Below, piece after piece: positions 45,233 through 56,486 of a stretch of DNA of 64,000 nucleotides. Source of the stretch: Adiantum capillus-veneris (Eukaryota; Streptophyta; Polypodiopsida; Polypodiales; Pteridaceae); contig CM043955.1 of the NCBI GenBank assembly GCA_014529385.2, forward strand, positions 144,555,140 through 144,619,139, written 5' to 3'. Below the pieces are notes generated by a model. It was not told the origin of the DNA, ran no database searches, and saw only the letters and a list, made by a program, of their open reading frames with translations. Position 1 is the stretch's first letter, and each line of letters opens with the position of its first letter. Both the position numbers and the translations under genes were made by a program.

Positions 45233-47108
45233 TGAAACATTAGGACCTTCTAGAGACTCTTTGACAAAAATCATGTATGCAAAAATTGAGCTCTTCATTG
45301 ATTTTCAAAAGCAGGAGGATTTACTAGTGGTATAGTACGACCAAACTCACTAGCATCTATATATCTTTTCGGGGAACTTCATGTTGGCAGTCATGCGGTT
45401 GAACCATGGTGCCCCTAGGATAGCATCCTCATGTTGGAGAGGAGAGATAAAAAGTCTTCTTTGTCAACATATCTTTGGACATGGAGCCTCAACTTCCCAA
45501 TCAAGGGAGTAACGGAGGCTCGTTGTCCCTTAAAAGCAGTGTTGGCCGTTACAGCGTCGCCCATCGCAAAAGTTTGAATGCCCAACTTGGTGGCCAACTC
45601 CATTGATATGAACTTGTGAGTAGAGCAAGGGTCAAACAAGATGAAGGAATAATGCTCCCTTACCTTTCCCCAAACATAGGAGAGAGGTGCACTTGCGATG
45701 AGCATCCTGTTTTGGAACTTCGATGGTGGAAGCTCTAGGAATCTCATTCCAAGCGTTTCTCTTGGGGCAAGAATGATAACCATGTCCTTGCTCCCCACAC
45801 TTAATACATTTATGGTCCTTGTGAAAAGATTCAAGCTCTTTAGGAGAGAGTTTGTTTTTACCTTTGTAAACTCCCTTCTCCTTGGACCGATTGTTGTTGA
45901 TGTTGTTGTTGGAATTCCCTTGGGAAAAATTTTGAACATTGGTTTTTCCCTTTGCATCAATTTTGTCTTTATTTTCCATGGGCTTGACATTTCGTCTAGC
46001 CCCTTGTTGGAAATTGATGTGCAAAGCAACCATGGTGTGGTGGATTACTTTGGTAATAGAACCAGGGCATCGGGAGTTGATTTGTTGGCCATCTCTTCAG
46101 GTAATCCCGCACAAAACTGTTGCATTTGCTTAGAAAATTCTATCTTTTGGAAGACAATAGCCTTGAGATATAAATCCCAAAACTTGTCTACATACTTGTG
46201 GTGGATAGACTCATGAGAGAGAAGCTTCAAACTGCACCATTCGGTAAGCACTTTGTCCTTTGCATCGCTTGCAAGGAATTGCTTCATGATGGAAAGTCGT
46301 AGAGTTTTCCATGTCTTTGGGGCTTCGCCATTGCCACGAAGGCTAGCCACCATTGACGAGCCGATTTTTGGGAACTGCATAACTACATGGTGTAGCTTGG
46401 AGGACTTAGTGAAGCCCTCATCTCCAAAGTCCGCATCAAATTACCAGATGAAGGCCAATACTTTGTCGGTGGCACCAAAGGTGCCATCATAGGTGAGAAA
46501 AGAGATACTCTTTCCTCCCTCTTTGATCTTTTGTGACCTTCACCATGCAGGGTATGATTTGCGATGTCCACCCCTCTTGTATTCTCTAGGAGAATAGCCA
46601 TAGCATTTGTCGGAAGAGGAGGAAGGTGAAGAAGAAGGATAAGAGGAGGAAGGTGAAGAAGAAGGATAAGAGGGTGACCTCTTTCTTTCCCTTTTCTTCG
46701 TTTGTTTCCTCTCTTTCCTTTCAGAGTGACAAGGAGAAGGACTTTGTGTTGATTGGTAGGAGTTGGCAATCGTCTAAACCGTCGTCTTTGTGGAGCCACA
46801 TCTTCATAAGAACTTAAAGTTCCATTACTTTCTTGATCTTTGGATTCCTCCTCTTGTATGGAAGAGAGTCTTCTTTTGGGGGTCTTTTCAAGAGGCCTCC
46901 TTAGTTCTCTCTCCTCTTGGAGAGGAAGGGAAATCCCATAAGCCCGAAGTTGTTGAGTAACTACGGCTTGCAAAGCAGGCTTGCCCATAGCTTGCTGCAA
47001 CCTAGTAACAAGATAATTGACAAACATGGGGGCATCATCATTAGCATCTTCATGTGCGAAATCAAATTTATTAATGTTCATTCTAATTTCTTGGTTATTG
47101 TCAGCCAT
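45233..47108 (-). pseudogene. Gypsy gag and protease, copy 2
   Basis: It starts MADNNQEIRMNINKFDFAHE at 47108. Gag continues in several frames (GEAPKTWKTLRLSIMKQFLA, then ESIHHKYVDKFWDLYLKA) to the zinc knuckle CIKCGEQGHGYHSCPKRNAW near 45780. The protease start FILFDPCSTHKFISMELATK follows (about 45640), with Cys in place of the Gly after the catalytic Asp-Pro of copy 1. Frameshifts break it. A short Pro/Leu-coding stretch at 46620-46665 is tandemly duplicated. No RT follows. Confidence 0.8.
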
Positions 47109-47509
47109 ATTAACAAAATTTGTGTACTTACTTAGTGTATGCTTTGACAATTCAAAACCTTAGTTGCAACTCATCTTAGCCTTTGAAAATTGGCACTTAA
47201 GTATCTACACCCACGGCTCAAGTAGTTAATTCTAGAGAGTAGTGGACTAGGTCTAATATTGCAGAATTGCCAAGGGCTAGATCCTTTCAGAATTCTTATG
47301 GCTCAATAATGGTAAAGCCGTAGGCAAGTCTAAAAAGACCCCATTATTAAGTCCAAAGCTCTGGAGGTGTGCACCATATCCCACATAGTAAGCTCAACAA
47401 AACCGATAATAGATCCCAGTCCCACTTATCCTAATATAATTAAAAAAATCAACCATTTATAGGCTACTTAAGGACCTCTCTTCTTAAGCAAGAAAAGAGA
47501 AACCAAATT

Positions 47510-47520
47510 CTCTGATACCA
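47510..47520 (-). promoter_or_regulatory. Primer binding site of gypsy copy 2
   Basis: TGGTATCAGAG on the minus strand lies one base after the LTR end. It pairs with initiator Met-tRNA. Confidence 0.8.
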
Positions 47521-47521
47521 A

Positions 47522-47813
47522 TGTAATGGAAATGGCCTATTAACTTTGAGAGTAGCGGATATTAGAGAAAGTACTTTTGTGAAATTACTTTGTGAGCATA
47601 GAGGGTGAACTTAATTGATGGTAGCAACATAAACATAGCATTTAGTTAACTTGGCATGAACAATACTTTTGAGAGAGAGAGAGTTTAAAGAACATGACAA
47701 TAGTTGAGAACTAGATTTATGTGGAGCCGGTCCCCCCTCCAATAGGCATTTGTATTAAAGTTTCTCCCATCAAGAGAGACTTGGTACAATACAATCTTTG
47801 TGTTCCTTATGCA
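47522..47813 (-). repeat. Gypsy 5' LTR, copy 2 (292 bp)
   Basis: On the minus strand it starts TGCATAAGGAACAC and ends CCATTTCCATTACA. It matches 28470-28760. Confidence 0.8.
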
Positions 47814-48195
47814 TCACGAGCCTAACATAAACTTTATGGAAAGCAATAACTATCCCAAGGCCTCAAACACCTTCAAAGGTGGAGAGAGCTAGCGGGGAAT
47901 GAGAGTAGGGAAGAGGAAGAAGAAACATTTCATAGGAGAAAGAATTAGTTCCTCACTTATCATCACTCTTCTTACTAGCATACATAATAGCATAGTAATG
48001 AAGATGGAAAGCTTAAGCATTGAAGCATTGTTGAGCCAGCAGAGGATCACACCCACATTTTTGCTCACACTCATCATTTTTGTAACCATTGATTGTAATA
48101 AATGTCTTTCCGACATTGATTTTGAATTGAGCCATTCATTAAGTAACGGGACTCAATTGAGTTTCCAGCTTGTAATCCCGAAGTAATTTCACTTG
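47814..48195. other. Stretch between gypsy copy 2 and the large element
   Basis: No gene. It may be the upstream (U3) part of the next element's LTR, whose left edge I could not fix. Confidence 0.4.
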
Positions 48196-48979
48196 CTGAT
48201 GTAATTAGTTAGAGATGTTCTCACCTCCAAGGCTGAGGTATATAAGCCAAAGTTTTGTAACCTAAGGGGATTCAGATTATTAATCAAAGGGAGTTTTTGA
48301 GCGCCGTGACTGTGTCTGAGAGAGAGTGAGAGAGAGAGAGAGAGAGAGAGTCTTATCTACTTGCTACGCGAGCTACGGAGCCGCCATTGGAGAAGCGACA
48401 CCGCCATTGTGTTAGCAACGACGAGAGCTACGCACTGATACCAAGAGTGCGCGCTATCGGCTTCTATGTGTGGTAAGTTCCTACGAGCTTCGGTGTGAGT
48501 TTTCTTCCAACTCGTGTGTCGGAATAGAGCGTGCAGCATATCTATAGAACCACAACGAGTAGAGCTACACATTAGTACCATCGGGGTCAACAAGTTTCGG
48601 TCACCTGTATTTTTCGGCCTGTCTTCATACGCGTTTACCGCACGGAGTGGTTATAGGTTGATTTTGCAGTTCAAGTCTTAAGGGTGTTGTTCTTACCTAG
48701 TGTATAGACTTCCCCTTGAGTTTGAGATCGATTCAATGATTCTAGATCCTGTTTCGTATAGCATTCGTTCGTAGTACGGATTTCAGTCACTTGCGTATTT
48801 TAGAACTTAGATTTGATTTCCTTAGTAGTGATTGTCATTAGAAGGTCGAGTAGGTGATTTGACACCCACCTAGTTGTTTCCATGCGCCTGCGGGTCAAGC
48901 TTCGTCCTCGTCTGACAAATTCTATTGTTGGTTGAGTTCTCGCTATTTAGCTTCCGCTAGCGGCGTAACCGCCTAAACA
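48196..48979 (+). repeat. 5' LTR (right part certain, left edge approximate)
   Basis: A TATA box (TATATAA, 48239-48245) is followed by a GA tract (48318-48351) and a long transcribed part, ending AACCGCCTAAACA two bases before the primer site. I assume it starts near TGATGTAATTAG at about 48199. Confidence 0.55.
48239..48245 (+). promoter_or_regulatory. TATA box of the gypsy LTR promoter
   Basis: TATATAA in a GAGG-TATATAA-GCC context, about 740 bp before the LTR end. It is the likely start region of the genomic RNA. Confidence 0.5.
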
Positions 48980-48981
48980 TT

Positions 48982-48999
48982 TGGCGCCGCTGCCGGGGA
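48982..48999 (+). promoter_or_regulatory. Primer binding site, Asp-tRNA type
   Basis: TGGCGCCGCTGCCGGGGA matches the primer site used by many plant gypsy elements of the Tat/Athila group (from memory, Asp-tRNA complement). Confidence 0.88.
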
Positions 49000-49517
49000 C
49001 GAGAGCCCTAAGTAGGTGACCTTAGACTAATCCTACGAGGTGAGTCGTATAAACTACTTTGTATACTTTAGTTAGAAAAGATCTAGGAGTGGTGGACTCC
49101 GAAGATCTCGAGAGATACTAGGAAGTGGGGTATTCCTGGGTCTTCCGTGTTGACAGTATTTTTAGTTTAGCTTAGATTTGTTTGTTGTTTTGTTGGTGTT
49201 GAGTAGTTGTTGATAGAAGAAGAATTTTCTAGTCCGTGAGTGACAGTGGATATCTTTAAAGTCACAATTACCAAACCCATTTTATGATTAGGAATAGCTT
49301 AGGTAGGAGTTCATTTGATCCTGATCTAGAGCTAATAATCATTGGAGTATTTGCTTGATGTGGTTGATTGCATGTTAGATCACTAAACCATCGAGTTAGT
49401 AGTGAAACTTGCAATAAACAAAAGTCAGAGAAATTTTCTGTGTATCTGTGAGTTGCTGAGCACTAGAGAAAGCTTTAGGAAGGATTCTGTGCCAAAAAAC
49501 TGGAAATCTGCAACTTT

Positions 49518-50239
49518 AGACATCATACGCGTATGATGTCTAAATGACCAAACAGAGACCAAAACAGAAAATTTGACTTTACCAGAGTGTTCAAAAGGGG
49601 GGTTATACCCTAATTTCAACTTAAAACAAGAGCATTAACACTCAAAGAAACCCAAAAAGACAAGTCGGAGTCCAAGAAACGCAAAGAATAGGAAATTTTG
49701 GATTCAGATCTTGTTTTTACATACAAACCTGACAAAAACACTTGAAACTCAATTATAAACATTGGAGAAGGCTTAAAACCAAGAATAGTCAAAATCTGGG
49801 ACAAAAGACATCATACACGTATAATGTCTTTTGGCACATCCACTGCTTATTTTTGATATCTGACCTGACAAGATTGTTACAAGCACTGTTGGAAGCATAA
49901 ATATCAAGTTTTGACCTAAATTGATGAAAAAGACATCATACGCGTATGATGTCTTTGACCTAATTTTGGACATATTTTGATACTTTGCTAACACAGATCC
50001 ATTGTAATAGCTGTCTAGAGGTTATATTTCAAGTTTCATCCCATTTGGATCACAATTGACCCAAAAAAACAAGTCAAAAGCGGAAAATTGCCAAGAAAAG
50101 CCTCAATTAGCCATAACTTGCTCAAACAGAGTTCAAACTGAATTTTGTGAGTGGAAAGAGCATAAGGGGGCTACTGAGAGTGAGCATAACCAAAATAGTC
50201 TAAATCTGTGAAAAAAGACATCATACGCGTATAATGTCT
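49518..50239. repeat. Palindrome array 1 in the gypsy leader (four sites)
   Basis: A 24-bp palindrome, half-site AGACATCATACG followed by its exact complement, occurs at 49518, 49806, 49931 and 50216 (start positions). Sites 1 and 3 are perfect. Site 2 has two changes and site 4 one. Start-to-start spacing is 288, 125 and 285 bp. The intervening DNA has only faint similarity between units (for example GGAGTCCAAGAAACGCAAAG). It lies between primer site and gag. Confidence 0.95.
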
Positions 50240-50620
50240 TTTTCAGCATAACTGCAACAAAATTCTCACTTGATGAAACAGAAGTTGTCCAACTGACAAG
50301 ATTAAACAATTGACCAAGTATCAATCAGTTTGGATCAATTCTGACCACAAAAACTTGGGGAAAACAAATTGCTGAGACGGAAAAGTTAAAGTCCTTTAGG
50401 GGAATTGATGAATTTGAGATCAGGCAGGAACCTCCAGAATAACCAACCAAAACAAGGGGAACCAGCAAGTGTCATATCAACCGAGGGAAGTGTAAACCAA
50501 AGTTGAGTGCAACCATTAGAGCCGATCTTTGAAGGAAGTGTTTCTGATACTTCTTCGGAGAGATCTTACGAGATTTTCACCGAACACTTGGAACACTTCA
50601 ACGTGAACAACAGAGAAAAT

Positions 50621-53600
50621 ATGGCAGTAGGATCATCAAACCCTTCCGCCACAATGAAGCTATTGTTCATAAAATACCAGTACGACAATGAGCAAGGTGC
50701 CAAGATCTACAAAGATGGAATGGACCGCTATTGTGTAAAGATAGAAGAGAGACCTAGTGAGTTCAAGGACTTAGTGCCTGTGAGCTATAGCGGAGATAGA
50801 TATCTAGATGACGAGGGTACCATGTACTTGGTAGTCCTAAACCCTAACATTGTGGACAAGTGGGGATTGATGGGCACCAAGGCCAAAGTAGATGAAGAAC
50901 TTGAGGAGAAAGCACCAATAATGAACTTCCCTGATGCGAGGTTAAGAAGAGAGAATGAAACTACAAGGATCAACACTGATAACATCTATGTGGGGCTATA
51001 TAAATATAATAATGGGGAGCAAGATCTCTATTATAGATGTGAAGAACCCTACATCAGAGAGTTGACAGACCGAAAGAGACTTTATGTCTTTACCTACACA
51101 GAGGGATCGGAAGTGAAAATTGCCGCTTACGACAAGTATGGCATGCAATACTCAACAATGGGCAAGAAAGAATTAGAAGGATATACATACTTTGGGGGAC
51201 CTCTACATCAGTATTATGTTACTTCTAGCTCACAAAGACCAGCACCAACAAATGGAGTGCAAAACCCAATGACAACAGGAGGACAAAGAACTCAGGCTGC
51301 TGACTCTTTCAGTCAACCTCAGTACTCGAAGCGCGGACCAATGGGATCATTACATTCCAGAGAGTCAATGGATACGAATCGAGGTAGTGCAGTTCCAATC
51401 CCCACATATACCACTCCAGGTCCAAGGTTCGAAGCGGAACCATCACATTTACCTCCTAGTAGTAGATTCAGGACGGGGGAACCGACAAGGGTAACCCATG
51501 AAGTCCATGATGCTAGAGAAAGCTTTAGCCGGGACACAGGATCAATGAGATTGGTAGTAGACCATAGACGTATGAGACCATCTCAAGTAGCGAAGTGTAT
51601 GCCAAAGAAGTATGGTGGTTCGGGAGATCCGTATGCACATGTGTCACTCTTTAAGCAAGTCTTAAGAGCTGAGCAGATAACAAATTTCCATACACAATAC
51701 GAGGGATTTGGTCTTACTCTAGAAGGTACGGCACTGACATGGTTTCAACCACTGAACATAGGGGGATTCCATGACATTGACCATTTGCTAAGAGAGTTTG
51801 CTGAGGAATTCTCAAAACAAGGGATTAAGCACAATACAGTCTCACAAATATATGCTTTTAAACAGAGAGAACACGAAAAAGTGAAGGAAGCTTCACTTCG
51901 CTTCAAACAATACATTGAGAGATGTCCAATACGTGAACGACCACAAGATGACAGACTATCTGTTCTCTTTATTGAGGGACTGAGAAAGGACACTCTCAAG
52001 AAGGACTTGCACTTGAAAGCTTGTACAAGTTTCGAGCAAGTAACGAGAGAAGCATTGTACTTAGTGGATAACTGTACGGTTTATGGAGAGGTGTCAACGG
52101 ATACAGATTTTGCATCCAGTAGCTCCTCCTCCGTAGCGAGCGAGACTACCACTAAAAAGAATGTTCAAACAACAACCATGCCAAATGTAGAGCAAATGAT
52201 AGAAGATGCTCTACAAAGGATGGCACCATACCAAAAACCATTGCCAAAAACACTGAAATGGTGTGCTATTGAACAAAAATGGACAAACCATCCAACAGAG
52301 GAGTGCTATTACAACAAAGGGTATGTAAGGGAGCGTCAGTATGCACCTCCTGCTCAATTAGCACCACCTCAAGTACATCCAGTATCTCGATACCCAACGG
52401 GAAATGTGCCAGGACCTATGGGGATAGAAAGACCGCAACCGGTATTGGGACAACAACCACCTTTACCAGGAGCAAGACCAGTAGGCATTAGATATGCAAC
52501 AACCTTAGAGAATCAGGAAGAACAAGCCTTAGTGCCTGTTCAAGCCTATTATGAAGAATCTGGTGCACACATGTCTCCAACTGTGTATTACCCACCAGAA
52601 GATCCCAAACAACCAGAACCATGGGGCATGATTGGGAATGTTGGAATACCAACAGTTACAAGTGCTTCTGATGAGAGATACAATTTGGACGCAAGAACAT
52701 TGATGTTCATAGCTCATGGAGGGTTAACAGGACAAAGACCATCCTATCCACAAAGAACGAATCAAATGGGACCAAGACCAGCACTAGGACCCTGTTACAA
52801 GTGTGGAGGTGACCATCTGATGAATGTTTGCCCACATACGGAAATCATTAGAATTAACGCTTATTGCACTGAGTGTGGGGTTACTCACTTCATTGAGGAT
52901 TGTTCAAAGAATCCAAACAAAGTGCAAAAGACGACATTGAATATGCTAGAAACTATTCCTACCAGCAGTGGGTTTGAAAATGAAACTCTGCTACCAACGC
53001 AAGTTGTTACTAGAGCTCAAGCTAAGAAAACCACTAGAGAACCTGAGAATGGAAAGTTAGCGACTGAAATGGCTAGTCCAAGACCGCGGAGTCAGAAAAA
53101 CACATGGAAAGCTAGAAAAGCACGCATGAAGTTGAGAAAAGAACGTGAAGACGCTATTCTAGCTGAGGAACTAAAGCGAACTAAAGATAGATTAGAAAAA
53201 CTTGAGAGTCAAAACGGGAAACGAGAGATGAGCCCGGAAAGAACGAAACAAAAGAGTATCAAAGAAACAACGAGCTTAAGCTCAAGGGGATCAGTGCTAG
53301 TCGACAAAGTACACGAACCATTGGACGCACTGATGAGAGCTTACGAAGCTAGGTTAAAGAACAACCAAACACAAGAACAGAGGTGGATGACATACCCAAA
53401 CGCGGAATTGGAAAAGCAGAGACTTGAAATGTGCCAGAGAATGATCGAGACTGCACAAGCCTTATTAGAACCACCAAAAGAAACAATGAATTGTGGAAAG
53501 GAAAACCCAATTCAGCAAGAGACTATCGTTTCACGGGTAGCTGAAAAGACTCCTAGTGCACAAAAGCCTGAAAATACACACAAGGATGACCGCATAGTGT

Positions 53601-53803
53601 TGAACACAACCGATCAGGAGATAGAGAGTTTTCATCCAGTCATACAGAGGTCTTACGGAAGAGATGAGGATTACAATGAATTTTGGAAACAAGTGAGAGA
53701 GGCAAACTTTGCAAACGAGCTAAGTTGCCAAGCTAATCAGACAAATTGGGAAAAGGACATCAGGAACCCTGCAATCTTACTGGGGAGATGGGGGCTCTGT
53801 TAG
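50621..53803 (+). CDS. Gypsy gag polyprotein (about 1060 aa)
   Basis: I prefer the ATG at 50621 (MAVGSSNPSATMKLLF). The frame is open upstream to about 50507 but only with a GTG. Residues 1-230 form an unrecognised N-terminal domain (LFIKYQYDNEQGAKIYKDGM, GTMYLVVLNPNIVDKWGL, YVFTYTEGSEVKIAAYDKYG), followed by a Gln/Pro/Ser-rich linker. The Retrotrans_gag capsid domain is at about 316-483 (MPKKYGGSGDPYAHVSLFKQ, TALTWFQPLNIGGF). Two CX2CX3HX4C knuckles (CYKCGGDHLMNVC, CTECGVTHFIEDC) lie at about 724 and 748. A charged coiled coil (KEREDAILAEELKRTKDRLE) is at about 835-870. The frame is intact, about twice the usual gag length. It ends in TAG at 53801-53803, overlapping the pol frame by 80 nt. 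Confidence 0.88.
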   Translation: MAVGSSNPSATMKLLFIKYQYDNEQGAKIYKDGMDRYCVKIEERPSEFKDLVPVSYSGDRYLDDEGTMYLVVLNPNIVDKWGLMGTKAKVDEELEEKAPIMNFPDARLRRENETTRINTDNIYVGLYKYNNGEQDLYYRCEEPYIRELTDRKRLYVFTYTEGSEVKIAAYDKYGMQYSTMGKKELEGYTYFGGPLHQYYVTSSSQRPAPTNGVQNPMTTGGQRTQAADSFSQPQYSKRGPMGSLHSRESMDTNRGSAVPIPTYTTPGPRFEAEPSHLPPSSRFRTGEPTRVTHEVHDARESFSRDTGSMRLVVDHRRMRPSQVAKCMPKKYGGSGDPYAHVSLFKQVLRAEQITNFHTQYEGFGLTLEGTALTWFQPLNIGGFHDIDHLLREFAEEFSKQGIKHNTVSQIYAFKQREHEKVKEASLRFKQYIERCPIRERPQDDRLSVLFIEGLRKDTLKKDLHLKACTSFEQVTREALYLVDNCTVYGEVSTDTDFASSSSSSVASETTTKKNVQTTTMPNVEQMIEDALQRMAPYQKPLPKTLKWCAIEQKWTNHPTEECYYNKGYVRERQYAPPAQLAPPQVHPVSRYPTGNVPGPMGIERPQPVLGQQPPLPGARPVGIRYATTLENQEEQALVPVQAYYEESGAHMSPTVYYPPEDPKQPEPWGMIGNVGIPTVTSASDERYNLDARTLMFIAHGGLTGQRPSYPQRTNQMGPRPALGPCYKCGGDHLMNVCPHTEIIRINAYCTECGVTHFIEDCSKNPNKVQKTTLNMLETIPTSSGFENETLLPTQVVTRAQAKKTTREPENGKLATEMASPRPRSQKNTWKARKARMKLRKEREDAILAEELKRTKDRLEKLESQNGKREMSPERTKQKSIKETTSLSSRGSVLVDKVHEPLDALMRAYEARLKNNQTQEQRWMTYPNAELEKQRLEMCQRMIETAQALLEPPKETMNCGKENPIQQETIVSRVAEKTPSAQKPENTHKDDRIVLNTTDQEIESFHPVIQRSYGRDEDYNEFWKQVREANFANELSCQANQTNWEKDIRNPAILLGRWGLC

Positions 53804-56486
53804 AACAACGGAGAGCAAACCTCACTCACTAAATACCTTACCTTCATACTTAGGAGAGTATGAAGCAAAATCTGAGACTAGAGCACTTCCCTCACGAAGA
53901 ATCTCATCAGAAAAAGTCATGGACTCGCAAGGATTGATAGAGATCTTGTCAACACCAGTGACATGCACTATCACTCTAGCTGAGCTTTTGAGGCTAAGAC
54001 CACATATGTGGACCACTGTAGGAAAATGCTTGGAGAAATTCGGGATAAAAGACCCAACATCGAGACTGAAAGAGGGTATACAAGAGCTAAGTAAACCACA
54101 AAAGAACGCTAAGCCTGTACCCTTAAACAAGGTCGGAGAATATTGCGAAGGTGAAGAGGGGAATACAACCTTACCAGTTGAATTCCAAGGAGTAAACACG
54201 ATGGCAATACTAGACAGCGGAGCTGGGGTAGCCATTGCTACAAAAGAAATCTGGAAAAAATGGGGGAAACCAGCAATAAGGAAGACTAGGTTGAAACTCC
54301 AATTAGCAGATGGACACATGGAGAAACCTATGGGGTTATTAGAGAAAGTTGTAGTGACTTCTTGCGGCATTGAATACGAACATACTTTTGCTATTGTCGA
54401 TTTTGGCAAGGAGAATAACTATGATATCATATTGGGAAGACCATTCATGAGACAGTTGAAAATGGTCCAGGATTGGGGCTACGATCACATATACCTGAGA
54501 AATATGGAAACCACTACACGTGTGAACCTGAAAGACCATAGCTACAAAGATGTGAACCGAACACCGGTAGAGGATTTTGATTCAGCTACTTTGGCGGGAT
54601 CCGAATTTCCAGCTTGGTTAGGTAAACCCAAGGAGTTATGGATGTGTGGAGCCTCGAAATGTGGAAGTCTGAAACGAGAAGAATATGTTTTAGAAAGGTC
54701 TATCGAAGACGAAACTTATATAGGAGAACCCTTTCCAGAGGACACGCTTGAACCATTAAAATGGACACACATTCTAGCAACCCTAGATGTTTGTGCAATT
54801 CCGGATGGTCCCACAACGAAATTTTGCGACAAGGACGGGTACAACGTGGTTCCGTATTTCATGTTGAGAACTGTACTCGAAAAAGAAACTAAAAAGAACG
54901 ATACACTGAAAAAGGAAGATGAAGAAGAGGTGTTTCACGACATTCCCGATCATCCTGAGTGGGAAAATGAAACAGACAACGAGTCAACGGACAATTCAAG
55001 CGGAAACGAAGAAACCATAACGGATGTCCGATTTTATGATTTTCCGAACCAAACTAAACAACGCCAGAAACGCTATAGAGCAAAGAGAAAAACAAAGGGG
55101 GTTAGAACCAATCCGATGCCTAGAATAAGAGGAAAAAATCAATTCCTAATGCTAGTAAAGGCGGAAGATTGTGTTAAGGACAAGGTTTCTGGAAGAATGA
55201 GAGGCAAGGATCAAAAGAGCTTACGAAAAAACAAAAGAGGCTCAAGAAATCGAGTTCAAAGGAATGGAACGAAAACAAAAACAGAAAAATCAGAAAAGAA
55301 CAAGCGCAACAGAGAACACACGGAGTCCAAGCTAGAACGTAGAAACAAGTACAGAGAGCTCAAGAAAACTCTGAAAGAAGTTTGGACGACAGAAATTGAG
55401 AGTGGAGAGGACAAAAACGCCAAAATCAAGGAAAACATGGATGTTCCCTCTCACTATAGGAAATTCACAATAGAGGATAGGAAGGTGGTATTAACCCCAC
55501 CTATTCGAGAGAGAAAGGAGAACGAATCTTATGACGGACCGGAGGATGCAAAAAAAGTTGATTTAGCAGCTCCAGGTGAGCCACCTAGACCGGTGTACAT
55601 AGCCACAGATTTGTCTCCAGGCGAGGAAGAGAGACTTTTGAGTCTTCTCAGAGAGTATAGGGATGTGTTTGCATGGTCTTATAAGGACTTAAAGGGAGTT
55701 GACCCATCGATATGCCAACACACAATCCCACTGAAACAAGACGCAAAGCCTAGCAGACAGAGACCATACACATATAATGATACGTTTGCTAAGCGAATCA
55801 AAGAAGAGATAGATAAGCTAATGGAAGCTGAATTCATATACGAGATTGAACACACCGATTGGGTATCTCCAATTGTGGTAGTACCCAAGACGAACGGAAA
55901 ACTCCGAGTGTGTGTCAACTTAAAGAAAGTGAATGCTGCAACAATCAGGGACAATTATCCCCTGCCGATAATTGATCATGTTCTAGAGCGTGTATCAGGG
56001 AAAACAGCATACTCCTTTCTCGATGGTTTTTTAGGATATAACCAGCTAGCCATAGCACTGGAAGATCAACATAAAATAGCTTTTGCAACGGAGTGGGGAA
56101 TTTATGCTTATCGGGTTATGCCTTTTGGTCTAACCAATGCTCCCGCAACCTTCCAGAGGCTGATGACGCATGCTTTCAAGGAATACTTAAGGTTGTTTCT
56201 AGAAATATACATGGATGACTTGTGTGTACATTCTCTTCTGAGAGATGAGCATCTAGAACACCTAAGAAAATTATTTGAGAAATGTAGGACATATCGCATT
56301 TGTCTCAATCCTAAGAAATGTGTGTTTATGGTCCGACAGGGCAGAATTATGGGACATATTGTCTCACAAAACGGAATATCCACGGATTTAGAGAAGATAA
56401 AAGTTATAGTGGATATGCGAAACAAGTACAGAGCTTTATGGGACATTGCGGATATTATAGACGATTCATTTACATGTACGCTATAA
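53724..56486 (+). CDS. Gypsy protease and reverse transcriptase
   Basis: The frame opens at 53724, inside gag and +1 to it. The first ATG is 53919 (MDSQGLIEILS). The protease is at about residues 94-175 from that ATG: TMAILDSGAGVAIA, then YDIILGRPFMRQL. A long acidic/basic linker follows (about 310-530, with KNKRGSRNRVQRNG). RT spans about 560-840: DWVSPIVVVPKTNGKLRVCV, FLDGFLGYNQLAI, PFGLTNAPATFQRL, and the catalytic YMDDL near 56207. The frame is lost at about 56425, where the sequence continues in another frame (SFMGHCGYYRRFI), so RT and RNase H are not joined in this copy. The upstream frame overlap suggests pol is made by +1 frameshifting on the gag message, though re-initiation at 53919 is possible. 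Confidence 0.85.
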   Translation, partial: VAKLIRQIGKRTSGTLQSYWGDGGSVRTTESKPHSLNTLPSYLGEYEAKSETRALPSRRISSEKVMDSQGLIEILSTPVTCTITLAELLRLRPHMWTTVGKCLEKFGIKDPTSRLKEGIQELSKPQKNAKPVPLNKVGEYCEGEEGNTTLPVEFQGVNTMAILDSGAGVAIATKEIWKKWGKPAIRKTRLKLQLADGHMEKPMGLLEKVVVTSCGIEYEHTFAIVDFGKENNYDIILGRPFMRQLKMVQDWGYDHIYLRNMETTTRVNLKDHSYKDVNRTPVEDFDSATLAGSEFPAWLGKPKELWMCGASKCGSLKREEYVLERSIEDETYIGEPFPEDTLEPLKWTHILATLDVCAIPDGPTTKFCDKDGYNVVPYFMLRTVLEKETKKNDTLKKEDEEEVFHDIPDHPEWENETDNESTDNSSGNEETITDVRFYDFPNQTKQRQKRYRAKRKTKGVRTNPMPRIRGKNQFLMLVKAEDCVKDKVSGRMRGKDQKSLRKNKRGSRNRVQRNGTKTKTEKSEKNKRNREHTESKLERRNKYRELKKTLKEVWTTEIESGEDKNAKIKENMDVPSHYRKFTIEDRKVVLTPPIRERKENESYDGPEDAKKVDLAAPGEPPRPVYIATDLSPGEEERLLSLLREYRDVFAWSYKDLKGVDPSICQHTIPLKQDAKPSRQRPYTYNDTFAKRIKEEIDKLMEAEFIYEIEHTDWVSPIVVVPKTNGKLRVCVNLKKVNAATIRDNYPLPIIDHVLERVSGKTAYSFLDGFLGYNQLAIALEDQHKIAFATEWGIYAYRVMPFGLTNAPATFQRLMTHAFKEYLRLFLEIYMDDLCVHSLLRDEHLEHLRKLFEKCRTYRICLNPKKCVFMVRQGRIMGHIVSQNGISTDLEKIKVIVDMRNKYRALWDIADIIDDSFTCTL

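Larger units (their letters stand above)
45233..47813 (-). mobile_element. Truncated Ty3/gypsy element, copy 2
   Basis: Homologous to 26347-28760: LTR, primer site, gag and protease only. The break at 45232/45233 joins it tail-first to the copia integrase. Small deletions relative to copy 1 occur near 45350 and 46470. The intact primer site here, which is degraded in copy 1, shows the original end. Confidence 0.88.

Noticed and set aside
49518-50239. CRISPR-like array from the evenly spaced palindromes
   Set aside because: Spacing (125-288 bp) is far too long and variable, the spacers are related to each other, and the context is a eukaryotic retrotransposon.
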